Below are positions 1 through 6,463 of a DNA stretch of 9,887 nucleotides, piece after piece (position 1 is the stretch's first letter; each line of letters begins with the position of its first letter). The notes under the pieces were generated by a model. That model worked only from the letters and a program-made list of their open reading frames with translations, was not told where the DNA came from and did not search any database. The stretch is from DAOSWM01 sp035380045 (lineage in GTDB: Bacteria; Bacteroidota; Bacteroidia; Bacteroidales; Tenuifilaceae). A program made the position numbers and the translations under genes. The DNA lies in assembly GCA_035380045.1 (NCBI GenBank), contig DAOSWM010000092.1:1-9887 (forward strand). Reading direction: 5' to 3'.

Positions 1-11
1 CTTCCTACTTC

Positions 12-500
12 TCACCCTCTTCTCACCTCCTTCGCCAGCTTATCAATCGCGCGGGTTAGCGTTTTTCCAACCGATGCGAAGTTCATTTCCATTACTTCGG
101 CCATCTCCTTGTACGAGAATCCCTCCTTGTATAGAATAATCAGCGCCTTCTCCTTTTTGCTAAGAATATCCAGTGCCCGGCGAACCTGCTGTGAGCGTTC
201 AAGTTGAATTTGAATATCCTCGGCACCCTCTTCGTTATGGCTTTGCCCATTGTCCCCGAAAACAAACCTACGGTTAAACTTGTGGAGGTTTACGCACCTG
301 TTGTATGCAACACGATAAATCCACGCCTTTTGGTTCTCAATGGATTGCTTCTTGTCCGTTTTCTCAATTAGCTGCGCGAATGCTTCCTGCGCAATATCCT
401 TTGCGTGTTCGGTATCTCCCGTCCAGCGAAAACAGAACCTTTCAAGGTTGCGAAAATTCTCTTGGTAAAACGTATTAAAATCCATTGGCTCAAAAGTCAT
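12..500 (-). CDS. ECF-type RNA polymerase sigma factor (sigma-70 family)
   Basis: The 162-residue product has the two-domain layout of extracytoplasmic-function sigma factors, which direct RNA polymerase to a small stress- or signal-responsive regulon. Region 2 (about residues 10-80) carries the helix with DIAQEAFAQL followed by KAWIYRVAYNRC, the usual core-binding and -10-recognition segment. After an acidic linker (about 84-100), region 4 (about 105-160) shows LSKKEKALIILYKEGFSYKEMAEVM and a second helix, a helix-turn-helix for -35 recognition. There is no region 1 or 3, and the length is normal to slightly short for the family. The start at 500 was chosen because it gives the longest frame; Met6 (485) is an alternative and would lose nothing conserved. 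An anti-sigma gene often follows such genes and would lie beyond the left edge, so it cannot be checked here. The fold call is firm; the inducing signal is unknown. Confidence 0.93.
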   Translation of the reverse strand: MTFEPMDFNTFYQENFRNLERFCFRWTGDTEHAKDIAQEAFAQLIEKTDKKQSIENQKAWIYRVAYNRCVNLHKFNRRFVFGDNGQSHNEEGAEDIQIQLERSQQVRRALDILSKKEKALIILYKEGFSYKEMAEVMEMNFASVGKTLTRAIDKLAKEVRRG

Positions 501-525
501 TCATATGACAAACTCAACTGCGATT

Positions 526-551
526 TGTGACAATAGGGAGAAAAAAAGTTC
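526..551 (-). promoter_or_regulatory. Candidate ECF-type promoter for the sigma factor gene
   Basis: Read on the minus strand, GAACTT (551-546) is followed after 12 nt by TTGTCACA (533-526), about 25 nt before the sigma factor start codon. A GAAC core is the classic -35 signature of many ECF promoters, and these sigma factors are often autoregulated, so this is a reasonable candidate. No TAnnTTTG housekeeping element was found in the same stretch. The assignment rests on motif resemblance and position only. Confidence 0.3.
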
Positions 552-585
552 AAAACATCCGTCCGATTGCTTAAAGCGATAACAC

Positions 586-618
586 ACCCGTCTGACCGCT
601 CAAAGCGGTCTGACGGGT
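586..618. repeat. Long hairpin between the DUF4180 and sigma factor genes
   Basis: Two 15-nt arms (586-600 and 604-618) pair with a single mismatch around a CAA loop, giving a very stable GC-rich stem. It begins 4 nt beyond the DUF4180 stop codon, where a terminator would be expected, but neither strand has a U-tract after the stem. A weaker stem, ATTGCT/AGCGAT with one G-U pair, lies beside it (about 566-580). It could be a factor-dependent terminator, an mRNA 3'-end stabiliser, or a dispersed REP-like palindrome. Confidence 0.6.
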
Positions 619-622
619 AAAG

Positions 623-979
623 CTATGCCAGCGCTGCCATAGCCTCACTTTCACTCTCCACAAAGTTTATTCTTTTATGCTTGTTGCTTTCGAAAATAAA
701 ATCGTGTAAGCTTTTACTGGTGAACTTCGAGAAATTGCCAACAATGGCAAGCTTAAAGTTATAGTTCGAAAATTTTTGCAGAATCTCGCCGGCCAGTTGT
801 GTTTTTAAATCGAAGAATTCCGGGGCTAAGTGTTTTTCATCAACAATAACGCCAGTTGCTCCTTGGTACGAACAGTTTGCCATTAAATCGAGGGCATCCT
901 GAACCTCGTTTATCACAAAGTTGTCGGAGTTAAGCTTGGCAATTTTTGAGTGGTTGCTTGTTATAATTTCAATTGTCAT
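623..979 (-). CDS. DUF4180 domain-containing protein
   Basis: This is a 118-residue soluble protein that I recognise as DUF4180. The segment around residues 45-105 has the family pattern: GVIVDEKHLAPEFFDLKT, then LAGEILQKFSNY, KLAIVGNFS, and KSLHDFIFESNK near the end. Alternating hydrophobic strands and amphipathic helices suggest a small alpha/beta fold. No signal peptide, membrane segment or obvious catalytic motif is visible, and the function of the family is not known to me. The gene has its own candidate promoter in the divergent region upstream and is separated from the downstream sigma factor gene by 122 nt and a strong hairpin, so the two are probably not tightly co-expressed. Length agrees with the family, and the product appears intact. 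Confidence 0.85.
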   Translation of the reverse strand: MTIEIITSNHSKIAKLNSDNFVINEVQDALDLMANCSYQGATGVIVDEKHLAPEFFDLKTQLAGEILQKFSNYNFKLAIVGNFSKFTSKSLHDFIFESNKHKRINFVESESEAMAALA

Positions 980-1013
980 ATTTAAAAAGATGTTAGGTAG
1001 GGTGTTGCCCCAA

Positions 1014-1047
1014 TTGCAATCAAATTTAAGTCAATTGGTTATATTTG
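1014..1047 (+). promoter_or_regulatory. Candidate promoter for the GH31 / polyferredoxin pair
   Basis: TATATTTG at 1040-1047 matches the Bacteroidota -7 consensus TAnnTTTG exactly, and a TTG at 1014-1016 lies 23 nt upstream, at the long end of the accepted -33 spacing. A transcript from here would have a 5' leader of roughly 40-45 nt before the GH31 start at 1097. The leader is AT-rich with no Shine-Dalgarno sequence, as is normal in this phylum. Confidence 0.5.
1021..1028 (-). promoter_or_regulatory. Candidate -7 element for the DUF4180 gene
   Basis: On the minus strand these bases read TAAATTTG, a perfect match to the Bacteroidota -7 consensus TAnnTTTG. It lies about 42 nt upstream of the DUF4180 start codon. 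The matching -33 TTTG is not clear (only TTTAG at about the right distance), which lowers confidence. It sits back to back with the GH31 promoter candidate, with 11 nt between the two -7 elements. Confidence 0.45.
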
Positions 1048-1096
1048 CTAAATTATGAAACTCAATTTATTCATGAAATAATTAAAAACTATTTAT

Positions 1097-3493
1097 ATGA
1101 GAACTCCTCTGCTTGCTTTTGTTTGGTTATTGGTTCAGTGTAATATTGCTTTTTCGCAGAATACCGAGCGAAGTTTCTTGGCACAAAACCGTTCTGGAAA
1201 TGAAGTTATCGTTATGGTTACCGATGGTGAGTACCATATTGTTCCAGTTAACGAGCAAACGTTTCATGTAAAATTTTTGCCCAAGGGCAAAGAGGTTCGT
1301 GATTTAGCATTCGGGGCAGTACCTCAACCAACGTTTTCCGATTTTGAGGTTGTTGAAAACACCCAGAATCTGCTAATTAAAACCTCTGGAATTGAAGTTG
1401 AAGTTACCAAAAATCCTTTTCAACTTCAGTTTTTTTACCGTGGCGAGCTGGTTACGCAGGAGTTTAACGGCTACCAGCAAACCGACTCGCTAATGATGAT
1501 GAGTTTGAAACTTGAGGAGGATGAGATTCTCTACGGTGGCGGCGCTCGCGTTTTAGGAATGAACAGGCGAGGGAACAGATTGCAACTTTACAACAGGGCT
1601 CACTACGGTTACGAAACCCGTTCGGAGCTGATGAACTATAGCCTGCCGGTGGTGGTTTCATCAAAAAAGTATGCGCTCTTTTTTGATAACGCGTCCTCGG
1701 CTTTCCTCGATTTGGACAGTAAAGGGAACAACGAGCTGGTTTTTGAAAGCGCATTCGGAACCATGAATTATTACGTGGTAGTAGGGAACGATTGGTACGA
1801 TTTAACTTCGCAGTTCACTGCGCTAACCGGCCGACAGCCCCTGCCACCACGCTGGGTATTCGGGAATTTTAGTAGCCGGTTCGGTTACCATTCACAGAAT
1901 GAAGTGTTGACTACAATCAACAAGTTTTTTGCTGATTCCATTCCGGTTGATGCGGTTATAATTGATATTTACTGGTTTGGTCCCGGAATTTTCGACTACA
2001 TGGGCAACCTGAACTGGTACCGCGATAGTTTTCCCGAGCCACAGCGAATGATTGATGAGCTAAAGAGCAAAGGTGTGAAAACCGTTCTGGTTACAGAGCC
2101 ATTTATTCTCACCACATCCGACAGGTGGAACGAGGCGGTTGCGAACGATATTTTGGGGAAAGATTCGGCTGGAAATCCATATACCTACAACTTCTACTTC
2201 GGGAACACCGGATTGATTGATGCTTTTAAACCCAAAGCGGCCAATTGGTTCTGGAATATTTACAAGCAGTTTACCAGTCAGGGCATTGGTGGCTGGTGGG
2301 GCGATTTGGGTGAGCCCGAGGTTCACCCATCGGGATTGCTGCACGTAAACGGAAGTGCCGATGAGGTTCATAATGCCTACGGGCACCAGTGGGCGAAAAT
2401 AATTTACGAGGGCTACCGGAACGATTTTCCCAACCAGCGTCCCTTCATCCTAATGCGAGCCGGGTATGCTGGATCGCAGCGTTACGGAATGATTCCCTGG
2501 ACTGGCGATGTGAACCGCAGCTGGGGTGGGCTGGTTCCGCAACCCGAAATTTCATTGCAAATGGGAATGCAGGGTGTTGCATACATGCACTCCGATTTGG
2601 GCGGGTTTGCCGGCGGTGATTCCATTGATAATGAGCTGTACGCACGCTGGTTGCAGTACGGCGTTTTTCAGCCAGTTTACCGTCCGCATGCGCAGGAGCA
2701 TATTCCTTCGGAGCCGGTTTTCCAAACAGAGGAAACCAAAGCGCTTGTTAAAAAATCTATCGATTTGCGGTACAGACTGAAACCCTACATTTACAGCATG
2801 GCGTTTGAAAACAGCCAATCGGGTAAACCGCTGATGATTCCTCTCTTTTTCAACGAGCCAGAAAATTCAACCTTGCTTGAGTACTCCGACGCCTACATGT
2901 GGGGCGATGCGTTTCTGGTTTCGCCGGTGAAGGAGCGGGGCAAAACTCAGCAACAAGTTTACCTGCCAGCAAATTCAAACTGGACAAATTTTTTTACTGG
3001 TGAAGCTCACACGGGAGGGGCAGAGGTTACGGTTGATCTAAGCATTAACCATATTCCCGTTTTTGTGAAGGGAGGTTCGTTTATTCCTATGGTTCCAAAA
3101 GCAACCAACGAGCAGAACTACTCGCTTTGCGAGTTTGATATGCACTACTACGTTGATGATGAGCAAAAAAGTTCAGCTTACAGGCTGTATAACGACGATG
3201 GGAAAACTCCCGATTCGTTTGAAAAAAGGATGTATGAGTTTGTGGAATTTAAGGCAACCCAGAGTGATTCAACACTGGTTTTAAAAATTGATATGGTAGT
3301 TGGTGAGAATTATTCAGTTGAAAAAAAACTGGTTAACATGGTTCTACACAACATTCGGAATGAACCCAAGGAGATACTGGTTAACGAGACGATTGTTGAG
3401 GGCACGGACTATATTTTCATTGAATCAGATAACCGCATACATTTTAAGATTGAGTTAAGGCAGGAACCGAAAAAAATTGAAATTCGCTTTTAG
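1097..3493 (+). CDS. Exported glycoside hydrolase family 31 (alpha-glucosidase/alpha-xylosidase-like)
   Basis: The 798-residue enzyme starts with a signal peptide (about residues 1-21, hydrophobic core LLAFVWLLVQ, likely cut after AFS), so it acts outside the cytoplasm. An N-terminal beta-sandwich domain (about 30-245) contains the ILYGGGARVLGMNRR stretch typical of GH31. The catalytic TIM barrel follows from LPPRWVFGNFSSR (about 250). D403 in GGWWGDLGEPE fits the catalytic nucleophile and D471 in PWTGDVNRSW the acid/base, both characteristic of this retaining family. C-terminal beta domains run from about 600 to the end, including the YNDDGKTPDSF segment. GH31 enzymes cleave alpha-linked glucosides, xylosides, galactosides or sulfoquinovosides. 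The GDLGEPE form differs from the common DMNEP form, so I cannot name the substrate. No SusC/SusD genes adjoin it, so this is not a visible polysaccharide utilisation locus. The downstream polyferredoxin gene starts after 24 nt and is probably co-transcribed. Confidence 0.93.
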   Translation: MRTPLLAFVWLLVQCNIAFSQNTERSFLAQNRSGNEVIVMVTDGEYHIVPVNEQTFHVKFLPKGKEVRDLAFGAVPQPTFSDFEVVENTQNLLIKTSGIEVEVTKNPFQLQFFYRGELVTQEFNGYQQTDSLMMMSLKLEEDEILYGGGARVLGMNRRGNRLQLYNRAHYGYETRSELMNYSLPVVVSSKKYALFFDNASSAFLDLDSKGNNELVFESAFGTMNYYVVVGNDWYDLTSQFTALTGRQPLPPRWVFGNFSSRFGYHSQNEVLTTINKFFADSIPVDAVIIDIYWFGPGIFDYMGNLNWYRDSFPEPQRMIDELKSKGVKTVLVTEPFILTTSDRWNEAVANDILGKDSAGNPYTYNFYFGNTGLIDAFKPKAANWFWNIYKQFTSQGIGGWWGDLGEPEVHPSGLLHVNGSADEVHNAYGHQWAKIIYEGYRNDFPNQRPFILMRAGYAGSQRYGMIPWTGDVNRSWGGLVPQPEISLQMGMQGVAYMHSDLGGFAGGDSIDNELYARWLQYGVFQPVYRPHAQEHIPSEPVFQTEETKALVKKSIDLRYRLKPYIYSMAFENSQSGKPLMIPLFFNEPENSTLLEYSDAYMWGDAFLVSPVKERGKTQQQVYLPANSNWTNFFTGEAHTGGAEVTVDLSINHIPVFVKGGSFIPMVPKATNEQNYSLCEFDMHYYVDDEQKSSAYRLYNDDGKTPDSFEKRMYEFVEFKATQSDSTLVLKIDMVVGENYSVEKKLVNMVLHNIRNEPKEILVNETIVEGTDYIFIESDNRIHFKIELRQEPKKIEIRF

Positions 3494-3517
3494 CATAGTA
3501 TTTAAAACAATTTGATA

Positions 3518-4411
3518 ATGGAGCAAAAAAGAAAAAAGGTTATTACCGAAAGCATCGTTACATTCATTTTCTTCCTGGTAATTGGCGTTGTACTTTGGCA
3601 AACGCAGGGCCACATCTTTTTCCTTTTCAACTTTGGTTACATTGGATTTTCTGCTTCGTTGGGTGAGCTGGTTTTTGGTTTGCTTCCTCGCGAGAAAAAG
3701 ATGTGGGGAAGAAAAATTAGCCAGCTAATGATTGGCCTTTACATGCTCGGCGTTTTGGGTTTCCTGGGGCGGGAGAACATGCAAATTGAGGGATTCTTCT
3801 TCTACCTGCTAGCAGGAACTTTCTCTGGGCCGGTTTTGCATTATCTCATCGCCAAGATTGGGGGAACCTTCCTGTTTGGTCGTGGATGGTGTGGCTGGGC
3901 CTGCTGGACAACCATGGTGCTCGATTTTTTCCCGTGGATGAAACCTCAGAATGAAAGGTTAAAGTATTGGGGAATTCTTCGTTACGTGCACTTCTTTGCG
4001 GCACTTGTGCTAGTGTTAGTCCTGTGGTTTGTTTATCAGATGAGGGATTTCGACAAGCACTCAACCGTTGAGCTGTACTGGCTAATTGTTGGGAACATTG
4101 CATACTTTGCATTCGCCATAATTCTTGCTGCAATTCTAAAGGATAACAGGGCTTTCTGTAAGTACGTTTGTCCTATTCCCACCTTGATGAAACCCGGGGC
4201 TCGGTTCTCGGTTTGGAAAATTGAAATTGATGCTGAAAAGTGTGTTGAATGCGAACTCTGCGAGCAGCACTGTCCCATGAACGTTAAGCTTCTCAGCTAC
4301 ATGCGGGAAGGGAAACGGGTTGTTTCAACCGAGTGCGTTGCGTGCCAGCAGTGCGTAAATATTTGCCCCGAGGGGGCAGTAAAGTACACCAAAAAGTGGG
4401 GGCGAGGTTAG
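3518..4411 (+). CDS. NapH-like membrane-bound 4Fe-4S polyferredoxin
   Basis: This is a 297-residue membrane protein with about four to six hydrophobic helices (for example about 10-30, 70-85, 140-160 and 185-205) and two kinds of iron-sulfur motif. Near the membrane are C125/C129 in GRGWCGWAC and C214/C218 in CKYVCP, as in NapH/MauN/RdxA-type proteins. The C-terminal cytoplasmic tail has two classical clusters: C242-x2-C245-x2-C248-x3-C252-P and C273-x2-C276-x2-C279-x3-C283-P. Such proteins pass electrons between the quinone pool or ferredoxin and a partner oxidoreductase, but no partner is encoded nearby, so the acceptor is unknown. The residue after the first CGWAC motif is Trp, where NapH usually has Pro. 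I chose ATG 3518; a TTG two codons earlier is possible but less likely. The gene follows the GH31 gene closely and converges on the membrane gene at 4425 with 13 nt between them. Confidence 0.88.
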   Translation: MEQKRKKVITESIVTFIFFLVIGVVLWQTQGHIFFLFNFGYIGFSASLGELVFGLLPREKKMWGRKISQLMIGLYMLGVLGFLGRENMQIEGFFFYLLAGTFSGPVLHYLIAKIGGTFLFGRGWCGWACWTTMVLDFFPWMKPQNERLKYWGILRYVHFFAALVLVLVLWFVYQMRDFDKHSTVELYWLIVGNIAYFAFAIILAAILKDNRAFCKYVCPIPTLMKPGARFSVWKIEIDAEKCVECELCEQHCPMNVKLLSYMREGKRVVSTECVACQQCVNICPEGAVKYTKKWGRG

Positions 4412-4424
4412 TGCTTAATGTAAT

Positions 4425-4802
4425 TTAAAATATCAGTAGGTTGTAAACAATTAGCGATACGCAAACTACCAAACCAATAGTTGCAAGCCTATGAGCGTTT
4501 AGCATGGAATTGTTCAACTTGTCGAGGCTCAATAATGCTCCCGAAATAAGAAGCGCTAAAACGCAAACAGCAGCAATTGCAACAAAAACGTAAAATGGAA
4601 GGCTGAAGCTGACTTGCTTTGATATTTTGAAAATGATTACCGTTAGGTATGCTACGAAACCAATGGTAGCGAACTTGTGAATCGTAAAAATGAACCCATT
4701 GTAAGGTTTCCCTTTTTTGTGCAGAACGAATCCCCCAATTATTGTGATAGCAATTAGGACAATGTTAATTATCAATTGTATATTTATGCTTACGTTCTCC
4801 AT
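4425..4802 (-). CDS. Four-helix membrane protein with an internal duplication
   Basis: The 125-residue product is almost entirely hydrophobic, with four predicted transmembrane helices (about 8-27, 37-58, 66-91 and 104-124). The second and fourth helices start with near-identical motifs, H42-KFATIGFV and H104-RLATIGLV, 62 residues apart. The preceding helices also correspond (IIGGFVL at 21-27, LISGALL at 85-91), so the protein looks like a two-helix unit duplicated in tandem. A paired, conserved His at the membrane face would suit heme or metal binding, as in small b-type cytochromes, but this is inference and I do not recognise the family. The gene has its own minus-strand promoter candidate and runs convergent to the polyferredoxin gene. 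The start at 4802 is the only sensible Met before helix 1. Confidence 0.75.
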   Translation of the reverse strand: MENVSINIQLIINIVLIAITIIGGFVLHKKGKPYNGFIFTIHKFATIGFVAYLTVIIFKISKQVSFSLPFYVFVAIAAVCVLALLISGALLSLDKLNNSMLNAHRLATIGLVVCVSLIVYNLLIF

Positions 4803-4834
4803 AGAATAAACCTTGTTGTGTTTTATCCAGTAAT

Positions 4835-4842
4835 CAAAAATA
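4835..4842 (-). promoter_or_regulatory. Candidate -7 element for the four-helix membrane gene
   Basis: On the minus strand this reads TATTTTTG, a perfect match to the TAnnTTTG consensus, about 33 nt before the start codon at 4802. No convincing -33 TTTG is seen at the usual spacing, and the region is AT-rich, so chance matches are possible. Confidence 0.4.
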
Positions 4843-4937
4843 GTAATTTCTGTGTAAATAGTTTGAGTAAAGCAGCTAAGTAAGGGCTATTATTTACGTT
4901 CAAATTTGTTGCTCTGTTATGCAGTAATCTCTTTCCG

Positions 4938-4983
4938 CCACCCTTCGATCTACCTGTTCGGTAGACAGGCGGGCTCAGGGTGA
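4938..4983. repeat. Dispersed-type palindromic repeat (CACCCTTCGA ... TCAGGGTGAC)
   Basis: The outer arms CACCCT (4939-4944) and AGGGTG (4977-4982) pair, and so do the inner arms CTACC (4950-4954) and GGTAG (4960-4964). An alternative inner pairing joins CCTGT (4953-4957) with ACAGG (4965-4969). The termini (CACCCTTCGA, TCAGGGTGAC) match, from memory, a palindromic sequence type found in many copies in Bacteroidota and some other bacterial genomes. It is more GC-rich than its surroundings, which fits an inserted element. Only this one copy is visible here. Confidence 0.6.
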
Positions 4984-5165
4984 CAATTAACTTTCTTCGA
5001 CTGGGATGAATATTTAATGTGTTCAATGAGAAATTGTTTTTCTTTATGTTTATAATGCTGAATATTGGCAACATTTAGGGTTTTGCTTTGAAGTGGATTT
5101 GGCGTTCTTATTTCAGTATAAGTAAATCCAATATTTTCAAAATTGGTATCTTAGTAGAAAAAAAC

Positions 5166-5585
5166 ATGAGCAGTAATCTTTTAGGAAGTAAGGAAATTTT
5201 CCCCGATGAAGCTGTGCTTCAGGAAAATCTCGGCGAAATATACATGGTTTATAAGGAGATGATGGACAACTTGATGTCACCTGATTTTGCATTATCACCC
5301 CAGTGGAACTACTATAACGATGGAAAATCGTGGCTGTGCAAAGTATCGTTCAAAAAGAAAACAGTTTTCTGGCTTTCGGTTTGGGAAGGTTACTATAAGG
5401 TTGGCTTCTACTTCACCGAAAAAACTAAGGACGGAGTTTTAAGCCTTGAAATAGATGAAGCAATTAAGCAGAATTTTCTTTCAGAGAAAAGTATAGGAAA
5501 ACTTTTACCGTTAACCATGGAAATTACAGACACAAAGCAATTAGATGATTTGTATAAAGTTGCTGAGTACAAGAAAAAGAATTAA
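5166..5585 (+). CDS. DUF3788 domain-containing protein
   Basis: From ATG 5166 the product is 139 residues, soluble, with no signal peptide or membrane segment. I recognise DUF3788 from the order of features: IFPDEAVLQENLG near the N-terminus, a helix (IYMVYKEMMDNLM), then SPQWNYYNDGKSWLCKVSFKKKTVFWLSV, with the aromatic and lysine pattern typical of the family, followed by GYYKVGFYFTEK. The frame is open upstream to 5088, but those 26 residues are Lys/Ile/Ser-rich and unlike the family, while the inner ATG follows an A-rich stretch typical of Bacteroidota starts. The biochemical function of the family is not known to me. The gene stands alone: divergent from the membrane gene, ended by a strong terminator 10 nt downstream, and unrelated to the transposase that follows. 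Confidence 0.82.
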   Translation: MSSNLLGSKEIFPDEAVLQENLGEIYMVYKEMMDNLMSPDFALSPQWNYYNDGKSWLCKVSFKKKTVFWLSVWEGYYKVGFYFTEKTKDGVLSLEIDEAIKQNFLSEKSIGKLLPLTMEITDTKQLDDLYKVAEYKKKN

Positions 5586-5595
5586 ATGAAATGTT

Positions 5596-5629
5596 CGGCG
5601 GCGGTTGCACCGCCGTCGTTCTTTTTTTT
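5596..5629 (+). terminator. Intrinsic terminator of the DUF3788 gene
   Basis: A 10-bp GC-rich stem (5596-5605 with 5609-5618, one G-U pair) closes a TGC loop and is followed by TTCTTTTTTTT. It starts 10 nt after the DUF3788 stop codon. This is a textbook rho-independent terminator and isolates DUF3788 from the downstream transposase. Confidence 0.9.
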
Positions 5630-5642
5630 CAGGCTGTGCCTA
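5630..5642. repeat. REP-like mini-palindrome upstream of the transposase (inverted relative to the downstream copies)
   Basis: AGGC-TGT-GCCT at 5631-5641 is a small hairpin 63 nt before the transposase start. Its reverse complement, AGGCACAGCCT, is identical to the core of the downstream palindrome at 6415-6427, and the flanking bases agree too (ATTT on the 5' side and a G after the core, read in the same sense). Palindromes of one family in opposite orientations therefore bracket the transposase gene. Confidence 0.6.
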
Positions 5643-5704
5643 AATCTCGTTTTATTTGTAATAATTGTTTTTGAAGTTTTTAATGCTGATTATACACAAA
5701 AAAC

Positions 5705-6268
5705 ATGTCTACAGGATATAAAATAGATGAGAAGAGTGGAGCATACTTCCTTACATTTCAGGTTGTAGGATGGGTTGACTTATTTACTAGAAAGGATTAC
5801 CGAGATATGGTAATTGAAAGTTTTAAGTATTGCCAGAAGGAAAAAGGGTTGAATATTTTTGCTTATGTAATTATGTCAAACCATATTCACTTGCTTGCAC
5901 AAAGTGAAAAAGATGATTTAAGTGGTTTTATCAGGGATTTTAAGAGTTTTACGAGTAAACGGTTTATTGAATTTATTAATGGCGGAAATGAGAGTCGAAG
6001 CGATTGGTTAAAACTTGTTTTTGAATATCATGGTAAGTTTAAAAAAAAGCAAACAAATCAAGTTTGGACACACGAAAACCACGCGGGACATATTTTTAGC
6101 CAGAAATTTATTGAACAAAAGGTTGGCTATATTCATAACAATCCAGTAAGAAGCGGTATAGTAGTTAATCCTGAAGATTATTTATATTCGAGCGCAAGAA
6201 ACTATGTTGGATTAGATTCGGTGATTGATATAATTGAAATTGATTTTAGGTGGAAAACTTATGGTTAA
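5705..6268 (+). CDS. REP-associated tyrosine transposase (RAYT, Y1/HUH family)
   Basis: The 187-residue protein belongs to the single-strand-specific HUH nucleases related to IS200/IS605 TnpA. The histidine pair of the HUH motif is H60/H62 in MSNHIHLL, and Y142 in KVGYIHNNPVRSG is the likely catalytic tyrosine that forms the 5'-phosphotyrosine link. The end (DYLYSSARNYVG) is typical of the RAYT branch, which acts on short palindromic REP sequences instead of moving as a classical insertion sequence. Related palindromes lie 63 nt upstream and within 200 nt downstream, as expected for a RAYT and its targets. All key residues are present and the frame is intact, so the enzyme could be active. 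The gene is visibly more AT-rich than the lysC-lysA and GH31 genes, which may indicate a separate origin. I saw no good promoter. Confidence 0.9.
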   Translation: MSTGYKIDEKSGAYFLTFQVVGWVDLFTRKDYRDMVIESFKYCQKEKGLNIFAYVIMSNHIHLLAQSEKDDLSGFIRDFKSFTSKRFIEFINGGNESRSDWLKLVFEYHGKFKKKQTNQVWTHENHAGHIFSQKFIEQKVGYIHNNPVRSGIVVNPEDYLYSSARNYVGLDSVIDIIEIDFRWKTYG

Positions 6269-6290
6269 CTTTGTTTTGAATTATGGTTTT

Positions 6291-6301
6291 AGGCAAAGCC
6301 T
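6291..6301. repeat. REP-like mini-palindrome, copy A first hairpin
   Basis: AGGC-AAA-GCCT, a 4-bp stem with an AAA loop, 23 nt after the transposase stop codon. It occupies the same place in copy A as 6415-6427 does in copy B. Confidence 0.55.
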
Positions 6302-6317
6302 GTAATCATATATACGA

Positions 6318-6334
6318 CTTAGGCAAAACCTAAG
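6318..6334. repeat. REP-like palindrome, copy A second hairpin
   Basis: CTTAGG and CCTAAG pair around a CAAAA loop. The flanks CGA on the left and CCGAACT on the right are conserved with the copy B hairpin. One base change relative to copy B shortens the stem from 7 to 6 bp. Confidence 0.65.
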
Positions 6335-6414
6335 CCGAACTAAGGGTGATTGACATAGTTGAAATTGATTTTTGGTGGAAAGCTTATAGTTAGTATAATA
6401 TTTTATGCAAATTT

Positions 6415-6427
6415 CAGGCACAGCCTG
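6415..6427. repeat. REP-like mini-palindrome, copy B first hairpin
   Basis: CAGGC-ACA-GCCTG is a perfect 5-bp stem with a 3-nt loop. Its core is the reverse complement of the palindrome upstream of the transposase at 5631-5641. Confidence 0.6.
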
Positions 6428-6436
6428 TTTAATATT

Positions 6437-6463
6437 TTCGACTTAGGCAAAGCCTAAGCCGAA
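6437..6463. repeat. REP-like palindrome, copy B second hairpin
   Basis: CTTAGGC (6442-6448) pairs perfectly with GCCTAAG (6452-6458) around AAA. Outside this, TTCG (6437-6440) pairs with CGAA (6460-6463) across one A-C mismatch, giving an 11-bp stem with an internal mismatch. An imperfect stem of this kind is what RAYT proteins of other bacteria recognise. Confidence 0.7.

Larger units (their letters stand above)
4803..5165. other. Intergenic region between divergent genes, with a palindromic repeat
   Basis: These 363 nt separate the minus-strand membrane gene from the plus-strand DUF3788 gene. They contain the -7 candidate at 4835-4842 and a palindromic repeat at 4938-4983; otherwise they are AT-rich with nothing conserved that I recognise. 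The minus-strand open frame over 4823-5074 reads straight through the palindrome and has low-complexity content, so I do not treat it as a gene. No clear TAnnTTTG was found for DUF3788; the closest is TATCTTAG, about 10 nt before its ATG. Confidence 0.6.
6221..6345 (+). repeat. Tandem repeat unit, copy A (includes the 3' end of the transposase gene)
   Basis: This 125-bp unit begins inside the transposase gene at GTGATTGATATAATTG, includes the last 15 codons and the stop, and ends after two small palindromes (6291-6301 and 6318-6334). It abuts copy B (6346-6469) without spacer. The first 47-49 nt of the two copies differ at about six positions; the centres are more diverged, and the last 30 or so nt are again nearly identical. 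Confidence 0.85.

Noticed and set aside
1055..1081. Eight-codon upstream ORF (MKLNLFMK) in the GH31 leader
   Set aside because: It is too short and AT-rich to distinguish from chance, and no downstream terminator or pairing suggests a regulatory role.
1464..1754. Open frames antisense to the GH31 gene, here and at 2060-2818
   Set aside because: They are shadows of a strongly supported coding frame, with Arg/Pro/Cys-rich composition and no domain motifs.
3512..3517. TTG start of the polyferredoxin two codons upstream
   Set aside because: An ATG follows two codons later, and nothing favours the rarer start.
4823..5074. 83-codon open frame on the minus strand
   Set aside because: It reads through the palindromic repeat at 4938-4983, is low in complexity, matches no family I know, and its frame is explained by the repeat (VTLSPPVYRTGRSKGG).
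5088..5165. N-terminal extension of the DUF3788 protein from ATG 5088
   Set aside because: The 26 extra residues do not resemble the family, and ATG 5166 follows an A-rich start context.
6346..6405. Pseudogene fragment of a second transposase
   Set aside because: Only about 16 codons of the tail are present, and they are part of the tandem repeat, so it is better described as a repeat copy than as a broken gene.
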